From: Archaeoglobaceae archaeon
Lineage (GTDB): Archaea > Halobacteriota > Archaeoglobi > Archaeoglobales > Archaeoglobaceae
DNA length: 43,871 nt
Direction of reading: 5' to 3'
Assembly: GCA_015523335.1 (NCBI GenBank)
Contig: WAKM01000034.1
Location: 1-43,871, forward strand
Shown piece by piece: positions 17,629 to 24,196 of this stretch (its first letter is position 1; each line of letters opens with the position of its first letter). The notes under the pieces were generated by a model. That model ran no database searches and had not been told where the DNA came from. It worked only from the letters and a program-made list of their open reading frames with translations. The position numbers were made by a program, and so were the translations under genes.

Positions 17629-17696
17629 TTTGTCATTTCGTATCTAAGCTAAGCGCTCGCAAGTTGCATATGATTGAAGAGTTATCAAATGACAAA
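17629..17696. repeat. Inverted repeat between fwdD and pyrH
   Basis: TTTGTCATTT (17629-17638) and AAATGACAAA (17687-17696) are perfect 10-base inverted arms separated by 48 bases. The repeat lies in the 241-base divergent gap between fwdD (minus) and pyrH (plus), upstream of both promoters. It could be a pair of regulator half-sites or an RNA hairpin, or could be chance in AT-rich DNA. The rest of this gap shows no convincing gene; TATA-like elements for both flanking genes are at its two ends. Confidence 0.4.
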
Positions 17697-17746
17697 CGAT
17701 GACGATCGTCGAAATCGATTTAATTCCAGCTGGTAACTTCAGCCGG

Positions 17747-18421
17747 ATGAAGATCGTTCTGTCGTTGGGCGGTTCGGTTTTAATGAGGGATTTCGATGCC
17801 GAAAAGATAGGGAGATTTGCTGAAGTCATTGAAGAAATTGCAGAGGGTAACAAGGTATTCGTGGTCGTTGGAGGCGGGAAAATTGCGAGAGAATACATAA
17901 AAATTGCTAAAAGGCTCGGTGCCGACAACACCCTTTGCGATTACATCGGAATCGAAGTTACAAGGATCAACGCGATGTTGCTTTGCTCTGCTTTAAGCAA
18001 TGCACCGAAGGTAATTCCTAAGGATTTCAGAGATGCCTACGAACTATCTTTGAATCATAACGTGGTTGTGATGGGCGGAACGTTTCCCGGGCACACGACG
18101 GATGCAACATCGGCACTGCTGGCTGAATTCGTCAAAGCTGACCTATTTTTGAACGCTACATCAGTGGATGGAATTTACTCTGACGATCCGAAGAAGAATC
18201 CGAATGCAAGGCGGTTCGATAAAATCAAAGCGGATGAACTGCTGAAGATCGTTCTGAAGCTATCGGCTGAAGCGGGAGGAAACTTTCCGCTCGACGTTCT
18301 TTCGGTAAAGATCATTCAGCGAAGTGGGATTAGAACGATCGTGTTCTTGGGTGAGCCAGAAAACATAAAGAGGGTAGTTGAGGGGGATTACGCCGAAATC
18401 GGAACCTTGGTCGAACCCTGA
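17747..18421 (+). CDS. pyrH: UMP kinase
   Basis: A 224-residue uridylate kinase of the amino acid kinase fold that makes UDP from UMP. Motifs: LSLGGSVL near the N-terminus, VVVGGGKIARE, VVMGGTFPGHTTDATSALLAE and ATSVDGIYSDDPKKNP, the archaeal UMPK signature. The start is the ATG at 17747, because MKIVLSLGGS matches the family N-terminus and a TATA-like gatttaat lies about 28 bases upstream (17716-17723), consistent with leaderless expression; 16 further in-frame residues upstream would cover that promoter. The rlmE gene follows after 38 bases on the same strand. Confidence 0.92.
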   Translation: MKIVLSLGGSVLMRDFDAEKIGRFAEVIEEIAEGNKVFVVVGGGKIAREYIKIAKRLGADNTLCDYIGIEVTRINAMLLCSALSNAPKVIPKDFRDAYELSLNHNVVVMGGTFPGHTTDATSALLAEFVKADLFLNATSVDGIYSDDPKKNPNARRFDKIKADELLKIVLKLSAEAGGNFPLDVLSVKIIQRSGIRTIVFLGEPENIKRVVEGDYAEIGTLVEP

Positions 18422-18459
18422 GATTAAACTTATATCCCTTCGCACGGGATCTTAGATTT

Positions 18460-19044
18460 ATGAGGAGGAAGAAGGATCGTCAGGATTACTACTACTGGCA
18501 AGCCAAGAAGTTGGGATACCGAAGCAGAGCGGCGTTCAAGCTCCTTCAGATGAACAAAACGTTCAAGCTAATTAAGGAAGGAGATTGGGTCTTGGATTTA
18601 GGAGCCTCGCCCGGCGGATGGAGTCAGGTGGCTGTGGAGCTCGGATCGAAGGTCGTTGCAGTGGATATAAACCCGATGAAGCCGATAGAGGGGGTTACGT
18701 TCATAAAAGGAGACATAACGAAACCCGAAACCCTCGACGAAATACGGAAGATCAGAGAGGAGTTCGATGTTGTTCTGTGCGACGCATCGCCTAAAATAAC
18801 CGGAAAGTGGACGATAGACCACCTTCTTTCCGTCGATTTGGCGAGAGCGGCTTTCAACATAGCCAAGCAGACGCTCGTGCGGGGTGGATGCTTCGTCGTA
18901 AAGATATTCCAAGGTGAGGAAATTCAGAACGTATTTAACGAGTTCAAGCCCTTCTTCAGGTTTAGGAAATTCCACAGCCCGAAGGCTTCAAGGAAGAGTA
19001 GTGCCGAGATTTATTTCGTCGGCAAGGGGTTCAAGAAACCGTAG
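18460..19044 (+). CDS. rlmE: 23S rRNA 2'-O-methyltransferase, RlmE/FtsJ family
   Basis: A 194-residue Rossmann-fold methyltransferase. YYWQAKKLGYRSRAAFKLLQ, LDLGASPGGWSQ (SAM loop), VLCDASPK and VVKIFQGE supply the K-D-K-E catalytic set of RrmJ-type enzymes, and a conserved FHSPKASRKSSAEIY tail ends the protein. Bacterial RlmE methylates U2552 of 23S rRNA; archaeal members are assumed to act similarly. A TATA-like cttatat is at about 18429-18435, giving a short leader. The last 57 bases overlap the minus-strand gene that follows. Confidence 0.93.
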   Translation: MRRKKDRQDYYYWQAKKLGYRSRAAFKLLQMNKTFKLIKEGDWVLDLGASPGGWSQVAVELGSKVVAVDINPMKPIEGVTFIKGDITKPETLDEIRKIREEFDVVLCDASPKITGKWTIDHLLSVDLARAAFNIAKQTLVRGGCFVVKIFQGEEIQNVFNEFKPFFRFRKFHSPKASRKSSAEIYFVGKGFKKP

Positions 19045-19515
19045 TCTAAAGTCTTTGTCTATCTTTAGGGTTGTATCGAACAGCGTGGATATCAGTATTT
19101 CCTCGCTTTTCGATTGGGCCCCTTCTATGAGCATCCCGATTATCATTCCGCCCTTCTCCTCGATAGTGGCTAAGAGGTGTAGCAGGAAATTGTAGAGAGT
19201 GTTCAATCCGTGAATTGCCAAGAGTTCCGATAGGCACGACATTATAACGGCGCAGTTTGGTGTTGCGCTCCTCGAAACCTGAAGTAGTATCTCCTGCAAG
19301 TTTCCCGGATTTAATCTTACGGAGTTGAATCTACGCGTATTGAACGAGAATACCTTTGCCTTCCTATCTTTAAGAGCCTTGTAAGCTAAAAACGGGTTCG
19401 AGGACACCCACAGAATCTCTTTGTTCCCAGCCAGCCTTAGAAGGGTGCGGTATGCTTCGAGACCGATTTTCGAAACGACCAATATTCTCGATAGATCCGC
19501 GTCTTTGATGATCAT
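18988..19515 (-). CDS. Unknown protein, DUF835-like layout
   Basis: I do not recognise this family with certainty. The protein (175 residues from the chosen start) alternates strands and helices: ILVVSKIG, ILWVSSNP, a middle PGNLQEILLQVS, then AVIMSCLSEL and GMIIGMLIEG, which recalls DUF835 or degenerate P-loop (DUF7504/KaiC-like) archaeal proteins with no Walker A motif. The frame opens at 19554, but a TATA-like TTTAAATA inside it lies about 25 bases before the ATG at 19515, so the latter is preferred as a leaderless start. Its 3' end overlaps the tail of rlmE by 57 bases. Confidence 0.6.
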   Translation of the reverse strand: MIIKDADLSRILVVSKIGLEAYRTLLRLAGNKEILWVSSNPFLAYKALKDRKAKVFSFNTRRFNSVRLNPGNLQEILLQVSRSATPNCAVIMSCLSELLAIHGLNTLYNFLLHLLATIEEKGGMIIGMLIEGAQSKSEEILISTLFDTTLKIDKDFRLRFLEPLADEINLGTTLP

Positions 19516-19591
19516 AATCCTAATGAGCATAAAATCATATTTAAAATTTTCCATTTTGAAATATTAAGTTTTTTATGAGCGGCTACGTCCG

Positions 19592-20095
19592 TTAGCTGAT
19601 TACGATCTTCTGAACTCCATCGACCTTCAAAAATTCGTCCACGAGTCTTCCCGGAATCTTTGTATCCGTAACTATCGTCAGCTTGGACTCGACGCTGAGC
19701 TCTGGATCTTCCGCAAGTATATACCTTATAGATATGCCCTCCCTTGCAAGTATCGATGTTATTCCGGCGACTATTCCAACCTTATGGCTTTCCGCGTAAA
19801 CTTCGAGCACACCGAAGCCCAATATCCTTGCAACTTCGGTGATGTTTGCGACGGGCTTTAGAGATGAAAAAACCTTCCTCAACTCTTCGTCTCCTTCTAT
19901 ATTCTGAATTGCGGAGACTACTACCTTCCTATCGACGCCTAAAGCTTCGGCTATCTTAGTCGGCACGAGCTCAATTTCCCCGCAGTAGGCTTTCCCGTTT
20001 TTGATCGAAATACCCAACCTCAAGAACTCCTTGGCTACTACGATTTGGGATGGATACCTTTCGAACTTTTCCGCGATCTTCTTCCACATTGTCAT
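19592..20095 (-). CDS. ACT-domain amino acid metabolism regulator (COG2150 type)
   Basis: A 167-residue protein with an N-terminal helical region resembling a winged helix (LVPTKIAEALGVDRKVVVSAIQNIEG) and a C-terminal ACT domain from about residue 92 (FGVLEVYAESHKVGIVAGITSILAREGISIRYILAEDPEL). The ACT part usually binds an amino acid and the helix-turn-helix part DNA; the effector is unknown. A TATA-like CTATTTTATC lies about 20-28 bases upstream, suggesting a leaderless start. It is separate from the TraB gene downstream in coordinates (about 80 bases with nothing recognisable). Confidence 0.75.
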   Translation of the reverse strand: MTMWKKIAEKFERYPSQIVVAKEFLRLGISIKNGKAYCGEIELVPTKIAEALGVDRKVVVSAIQNIEGDEELRKVFSSLKPVANITEVARILGFGVLEVYAESHKVGIVAGITSILAREGISIRYILAEDPELSVESKLTIVTDTKIPGRLVDEFLKVDGVQKIVIS

Positions 20096-20176
20096 ACTCT
20101 AAGGTTCAACGATAAAATAGTTTTCTCTGATAAAATCATGTTGAGTTGCCGGATTGATCGGACGGATGGAATACAC

Positions 20177-21355
20177 TCAAATTACTCTTCTCAGCAATCC
20201 GTATAGATTCCTCTTTATGATCTCTGGAATATTTATACCGGTAATTTGCACGACTACGTAAGCTCCGTATATCGTTCCGATCATGCTTCCGACGTTAGTC
20301 AAAGCGGCTACGAGTAAAACTCTAAAAACTCTGTTTCTCATAAGCTCACGAAGGCTTTCAGCTTTCGTAAGATCCTCCAAATCTTGTGAAGTCGGCTTTC
20401 TCATCTTAGCCTCGACTATCCCTGAAACCCAACCGGCGGCGATCATTGGATTTAGAGATGTAAGCCAAGCCGAAAGGAATGCCGCCAAAGCTGAAAGTGG
20501 ATGACTGCCGGCGATCAGAGCACCGATTGCGGATAGAACTCCGTTTATTAAAAACCAATAAAGGAAGGCTTTTAATATGAGTTCGGAGTTCATAGTTGTG
20601 AGAACGGCTACGAACGTCAGAATGACAAAAGCTATTATCGCGAAGCTCGCAACTTTGAGGATGCTAAATTTTCGCTCCTTAACGCTTTCAAGCTCTCTTA
20701 AATCCGGCAGAAGCTCGGGATTTTTCAGATACCTTTCGATCCCCTTCTTATGCCCAGCTCCGACTACGGCAACTATCTTCTCGTATCTCTTAGATGCTTC
20801 GATCAGCTTTGCCGCCATGTATGCGTCCCTTTCATCTATCAGAACCTTCGCAGCCGATGGAGCTATATCTCTGAACTCTTTAACGAGTCTTTCGAGTATG
20901 TCTTCCTCCAGCATTTCGTCAACATCTATTTCCTCGTCGCCGAACAAACCTTTTAACATGTGGAAAACCAGCCTAATCTTCTCGAAGATTGATAGGGAAT
21001 TCCAGAACCTCTTGAACGTGATCGCGATATCCCTGTCGATGAGCAAAACGTCCGCTCCGATTTCTCTCGCCTTCTCTATTGCGGCAAGCATTTCCGCTCC
21101 AGGCTTAACGCCGTATTCCTCGCCGATCTTCCTTTGGAAGTATGAGAGAAGTAGCTGGAATAGAACAAGAGCCGCATCGCCCTTTTTTATTACATCTACA
21201 ACCGATATCTCTTGAGGCTTTTGGGTTAACGCCAAAAACCTCTTGTAGCACAACTCCACAGCAACGGCTTGAGGCTTGACCTCCTCTATGATTCTTTTGG
21301 TTTCCTCTATGCTCTTCTTGGATACGTGTGCCGTTCCTACGAGGATTATTTCCAT
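20177..21355 (-). CDS. TraB/PrgY family membrane protein
   Basis: A 392-residue member of the TraB domain family (named after the enterococcal pheromone shutdown protein). The N-terminus EIILVGTAHVSKKS holds the GTAHVS motif, and AVAVELCYKRF and VLLIDRDIAITFKR supply further conserved acidic and basic residues; VGAGHKKGI is a second GxxH motif. The family is predicted to have a metal-dependent peptidase-like fold (related to GumN), unproven. The C-terminal 150 residues contain about four membrane segments (starting SILKVASFAIIAFVILTF), so it is a membrane protein. The start codon begins MEIILVG; upstream lies the C/D sRNA at 21404. Confidence 0.82.
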   Translation of the reverse strand: MEIILVGTAHVSKKSIEETKRIIEEVKPQAVAVELCYKRFLALTQKPQEISVVDVIKKGDAALVLFQLLLSYFQRKIGEEYGVKPGAEMLAAIEKAREIGADVLLIDRDIAITFKRFWNSLSIFEKIRLVFHMLKGLFGDEEIDVDEMLEEDILERLVKEFRDIAPSAAKVLIDERDAYMAAKLIEASKRYEKIVAVVGAGHKKGIERYLKNPELLPDLRELESVKERKFSILKVASFAIIAFVILTFVAVLTTMNSELILKAFLYWFLINGVLSAIGALIAGSHPLSALAAFLSAWLTSLNPMIAAGWVSGIVEAKMRKPTSQDLEDLTKAESLRELMRNRVFRVLLVAALTNVGSMIGTIYGAYVVVQITGINIPEIIKRNLYGLLRRVI

Positions 21356-21379
21356 CGGGTTTAGCGGTGCGTTAAGTCT

Positions 21380-21388
21380 ATTATACTT
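21380..21388 (+). promoter_or_regulatory. TATA box of the C/D sRNA at 21404
   Basis: Attatactt lies about 20-28 bases before the box C of the plus-strand sRNA, which would put the 5' end near 21404, a few bases before the box. This is the spacing of an independent archaeal promoter. Read by eye. Confidence 0.5.
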
Positions 21389-21403
21389 TCCGTTGAAATT
21401 CTT

Positions 21404-21461
21404 GCGGATGATGAAGCCCCCTGAGCTCTGAATCGTGATGAATTAGGGGCTGTCTGACATC
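21404..21461 (+). ncRNA. Box C/D guide sRNA between traB-like and HTH genes
   Basis: Plus strand: box C ATGATGA (21408-21414), guide AGCCCCCTGAGCT (13 bases), box D' CTGA (21428-21431), spacer ATC, box C' GTGATGA (21435-21441), guide ATTAGGGGCTGT (12 bases), box D CTGA (21454-21457). An earlier CTGA at 21421 would leave only six guide bases and is not used. Implied targets are AGCTCAGGGGGCT and ACAGCCCCTAAT, with a cytidine at the methylated place in each. I could not place these; the first resembles a tRNA D-arm motif. The 3' part is antisense to the last codons of the HTH gene. A TATA-like box is well placed upstream. Confidence 0.82.
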
Positions 21462-21943
21462 ACAAAGTATATCAAAATTAAGCCTATCGCAATCGAAGTT
21501 AGACCTACCAGCAGATGAATTTCCGGAGAGGTTTGGACTGGAACATGAGGTCGAATAGGAGCGGGAGCTGGAGTTCGGGCCGGAATTGGTGTTGGTTTGA
21601 TCGTAAGAAATCTGAACACTTCGAAGGAACCGGGTAGCATGCAGGCTAAAGCAGATAAAAGCAAAATTATCCTTGTTAGATCGTTTGGGTATAGTATTTT
21701 TCTTCCCTTCTCCGTGAGCTCGTAATATATCCATTTTCTGCCTTCGTCAACCCTTCTGACGAGTTCCGCTTCTACCAACTTATCTAAATGTTCTCTAACC
21801 GTCGTTTTTGCCATGTTAAGGCTTTTAGATAGCTCTGTTAGAGTCATCCTTCTTTCGTTCAGCTTCTTAAGTATCTCTATTCTAATATTGAAGGCTAAAG
21901 CGAAGATGGTCTTTTTGTCGATTACGATCTTCATAACCTTCAC
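21443..21943 (-). CDS. Membrane-anchored winged-helix regulator
   Basis: A 166-residue protein. Residues 12-80 form an ArsR-like winged helix (IRIEILKKLNERRMTLTELSKSLN, then MAKTTVREHLDKLVEAELV and a wing ending YELTEKGRKIL). Two membrane segments follow, near RIILLLSALACMLPG and LLVGLTSIAIGLILIYFVM, flanking a proline- and alanine-rich stretch (IPARTPAPAPIRPHVPVQ) that would lie outside. The layout suggests a DNA-binding domain tethered to the membrane with an external loop. Its ATG overlaps the stop of the exported protein gene by 4 bases (ATGA), so the two are made together. The sensed signal is unknown. Confidence 0.72.
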   Translation of the reverse strand: MKVMKIVIDKKTIFALAFNIRIEILKKLNERRMTLTELSKSLNMAKTTVREHLDKLVEAELVRRVDEGRKWIYYELTEKGRKILYPNDLTRIILLLSALACMLPGSFEVFRFLTIKPTPIPARTPAPAPIRPHVPVQTSPEIHLLVGLTSIAIGLILIYFVMSDSP

Positions 21944-22563
21944 CGAATGTTAATGGTTATCCAACTCCAGCCCGTTCCTATAGCTCCGGAGAAATTTATG
22001 CAGAAAACGTATCTTCCGGGACGGAGCGAACGATCTGTGTTTATTTTTAGTTTGAAGGTGTATATGCTGTGGGGACTTACGAGTCGCTCCGACGGAATAA
22101 CTTCAACGCTCAATCCGTTTGGCATCGGCATCTCCTTCTTTTCGTAAACTTCCTTAACCCTGTAAACAGTAAATCTCACGATTCCCGACTGGGATTCTCC
22201 GGTGTGCAGAACGATGTTAACTTCCGCGTTTTCTCCGGCTTTCACCGTTACGACGTTCGGATGCTCGATTTTCGGTGGATAAAGCGAAGCGAAGCCCGGA
22301 TTGGGACTTTTAGCTACTAAAACCCTAAGCCAGTCTTCTATCGTTTTTCCATCAACGATTGCACGGATTAAGAATGCGTGCGATCCGCTAGAATTTACAT
22401 GGGTCTTAACGATTACGCTGAAAACGTTCTCATTCGGTTTTAGTTCGGCTTCAGACGGAATTACTCTCACAACTACTTCGCTTTCGATCTTACGGGTATT
22501 CCCAACCTCCGATACTTCGTAGGCTTCAAACCTAACTCTTCCCGTTTTTGCAGTGTATATCAC
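21940..22563 (-). CDS. Exported beta-sandwich protein, N-terminal part apparently frameshifted
   Basis: A 207-residue frame with no recognised function. Its sequence looks like two extracellular immunoglobulin-like or NEW3/CARDB-like beta domains (ELKPNENVFSVIVKTH, VVTVKAGENAEVNIVLHTGE, SPHSIYTFKLKIN, SLRPGRYVFCINFS). The nearest normal start is GTG at 22563, in the middle of a strand; the same frame continues upstream with protein-like sequence (IKIVGGLVNHHIYLRPGE) that has no start codon. A signal peptide in a different frame lies just further upstream (22721), so one base seems to be missing. It is translationally coupled to the membrane-anchored regulator and probably its external partner. 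Confidence 0.65.
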   Translation of the reverse strand: MIYTAKTGRVRFEAYEVSEVGNTRKIESEVVVRVIPSEAELKPNENVFSVIVKTHVNSSGSHAFLIRAIVDGKTIEDWLRVLVAKSPNPGFASLYPPKIEHPNVVTVKAGENAEVNIVLHTGESQSGIVRFTVYRVKEVYEKKEMPMPNGLSVEVIPSERLVSPHSIYTFKLKINTDRSLRPGRYVFCINFSGAIGTGWSWITINIR

Positions 22564-22652
22564 GAACTCCGTCCTTCCGGTTTCACCGGGTCTGAGATAT
22601 ATGTGATGATTAACGAGTCCGCCAACTATTTTTATTTCATTATTATGATTAA

Positions 22653-22721
22653 TTATACTATCGTAGCATATATTGAAATCGATGAAATTAGTATAATCAA
22701 AATTGCAACCTTATTCTTCAT
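22653..22721 (-). pseudogene. Signal peptide fragment, out of frame with the exported protein
   Basis: Starting at the ATG at 22721 the minus strand encodes MKNKVAILIILISSISIYA, a classic short signal peptide, then stops at 22655-22653. A TATA-like TTTTTAAA lies about 30 bases before the ATG (22747-22755), consistent with leaderless transcription from here. To join the downstream frame (codon starts at positions divisible by 3) the ribosome would have to slip back one base, which means one base is missing relative to an intact gene, somewhere between about 22706 and 22653. It may be a real mutation, a programmed slip or a sequencing error. Confidence 0.55.
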
Positions 22722-22745
22722 CGTGTGTTTATTGTGTCAAGCGAA

Positions 22746-22755
22746 GTTTAAAAAT
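22746..22755 (-). promoter_or_regulatory. TATA box before the signal peptide ATG
   Basis: ATTTTTAAAC on the minus strand lies about 26-34 bases upstream of the ATG at 22721. Its spacing marks that ATG, not the GTG at 22563, as the transcript start. The rest of 22722-22939 is AT-rich and shows no gene. Confidence 0.5.
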
Positions 22756-22909
22756 CGATTGGAAAAGTTAGGCTTCAACCTCACAGCCCAATAAATTATA
22801 ATATTTCTAAATAAAATTTCAAAAATGAAAATCGTTATTATTTATAACCGTAATCCCATAAAATTAGACAAATCTTATTTTTTGGAATCAAACCCGTAAA
22901 ATGAGAAAG

Positions 22910-22919
22910 GTTTATATAC
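22910..22919 (+). promoter_or_regulatory. TATA box of the CoA ligase gene
   Basis: gtttatatac is a strong archaeal TATA box. Transcription would start near 22940. This makes the in-frame ATG at 22901 impossible as a start and leaves ATG 22940 (leaderless) or ATG 22970 (led by AAGGAAGGT at 22955-22963). Confidence 0.65.
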
Positions 22920-22939
22920 GCACGATTAATCTTGCATCG

Positions 22940-24196
22940 ATGATGTCCGGCATTAAGGAAGGTATTTACATGTCACGAAAGGAGATCGAAGCGATAAAAG
23001 AGCGCAGGTTCCGAAGTATCGTGCGCTACGCGTTCTGGAGATGCCCGTTCTACAGAAAGAAGTTCAAGGAGGTTGGGATAGACGTCGACAAAATAAGGAA
23101 AGTCGAGGACATCGAGAAATTGCCTTTTACTACGAAACAGGATTTGAGGAACGCTTATCCTCTTAAGATGTGTTGCGTTCCGAAGGAGGAGGTTGTTAGA
23201 ATCCAGATGAGCGGAGGAACGACCGGTCGGCCGGTCATCATTCCATACACGCGCAAGGATGTCGAGCAGTGGAAGGAGATGATGCTCAGAGCTTTCTATT
23301 TGGCTGAAATCACATCGAAGGATGTTATTCAGATTACTCCCGCTTTCGGGCTTTGGAACGGCGGCTTCGGATTTCACTTCGCAGCCGATGCGATAAACGC
23401 CTTTATCATTCCTATTGGCCCGGGAAACACGAGAAATCAGCTTAGATTCATGAGGGATTTCGGAACAACCGTGTTATGCGCAACCGCAAGCTATCCGTTG
23501 AGATTAGCGGAAGTTGCTCAGGAGATGGGTATAGACGTCAAATCCTTGAGTTTGCAGAAGATGTTGCTCGGAGCGGAGCCTTGGAGCGACGAGATGAGGA
23601 AGAGGATCGAAGAGATATTTGAAGTCAGAACTTATGATATCCCTGGACTTACGGAGATGGGTGGTGTTGGGACTGTAGGCTTCGAGTGTCCGGAGAGAAA
23701 CGGTCTGCACATGTGGGAGGACAACTACATCGTCGAGATAATCGATCCGGAGACGGGAGAAGTTGTCGACGACGGGAAGGAGGGGGAGGTCGTTTATACA
23801 TCTTTGAACAGGGAAGCGATGCCCCTGATTCGTTACAGAAGCGGTGAGGTTAGTGCCGTGGCATACAGGGACAAGTGCGAGTGCGGAATAGAGCACATGA
23901 CTATGAAGAGGATAAAGGGTAGGACTGACGATATGGTGATATATAAGGGCGTCAAGTTCTATCCGTCCGATGTCGAAGAGATCCTCGCAAGCTATGGCAT
24001 CGTCCATTACAAGATAGAGGTTGGAAACGGAATTAGGATCGTTTTCGAAGGTGATGAAAGCCTAATACCAGCCATTGAAAGGGATATTAAGGAGTTTTTA
24101 GGATTCAAGCCTAAGCTCGTAGCTGTTCCGTTCGGGAGCTTGGAGAGGTTTGAGGGTAAGGCGAAGAGACTCGTTAGGCTCGACGAGGTGATATGA
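22940..24196 (+). CDS. Phenylacetate-CoA ligase family protein (PaaK-like)
   Basis: An AMP-forming CoA ligase of about 418 residues. Motifs: IQMSGGTTGRPVIIPYT (adenylate-binding loop), GLTEMGGVGTVGFEC, and the hinge/C-domain KRIKGRTDDMVIYKGVKFYPSDVEEIL. A CECG cysteine cluster (KCECGIEHM) before the hinge is common in this branch. PaaK enzymes activate phenylacetate or other aryl acids; this homologue may instead act on another acid. The start at 22940 gives the usual family N-terminal length and lies 26 bases after the TATA box; 22970 is the alternative. It overlaps the following solute-binding protein gene by 4 bases, so an imported acid is likely its substrate. Confidence 0.85.
   Translation: MMSGIKEGIYMSRKEIEAIKERRFRSIVRYAFWRCPFYRKKFKEVGIDVDKIRKVEDIEKLPFTTKQDLRNAYPLKMCCVPKEEVVRIQMSGGTTGRPVIIPYTRKDVEQWKEMMLRAFYLAEITSKDVIQITPAFGLWNGGFGFHFAADAINAFIIPIGPGNTRNQLRFMRDFGTTVLCATASYPLRLAEVAQEMGIDVKSLSLQKMLLGAEPWSDEMRKRIEEIFEVRTYDIPGLTEMGGVGTVGFECPERNGLHMWEDNYIVEIIDPETGEVVDDGKEGEVVYTSLNREAMPLIRYRSGEVSAVAYRDKCECGIEHMTMKRIKGRTDDMVIYKGVKFYPSDVEEILASYGIVHYKIEVGNGIRIVFEGDESLIPAIERDIKEFLGFKPKLVAVPFGSLERFEGKAKRLVRLDEVI

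Noticed and set aside
18433-18449. Small hairpin ATCCC-TTCGCAC-GGGAT between pyrH and rlmE
   Set aside because: Five base pairs without a T-run, and it overlaps the likely rlmE leader; too weak to call a terminator.
20577-21215. Open frame of 212 residues on the plus strand inside the TraB-like gene
   Set aside because: Antisense shadow of a recognised gene; composition is serine-rich and repetitive.
21421-21424. CTGA as an earlier D' box of the sRNA at 21404
   Set aside because: It would leave a guide of only six bases; the next CTGA at 21428 gives a normal guide.
22603-22794. Hydrophobic 63-residue frame on the plus strand
   Set aside because: Antisense to the signal peptide region and its promoter; AT-rich codons alone explain the hydrophobic look.
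22901-22939. ATG at 22901 as the CoA ligase start
   Set aside because: The strong TATA box at 22910-22919 lies after it, so the message starts downstream.
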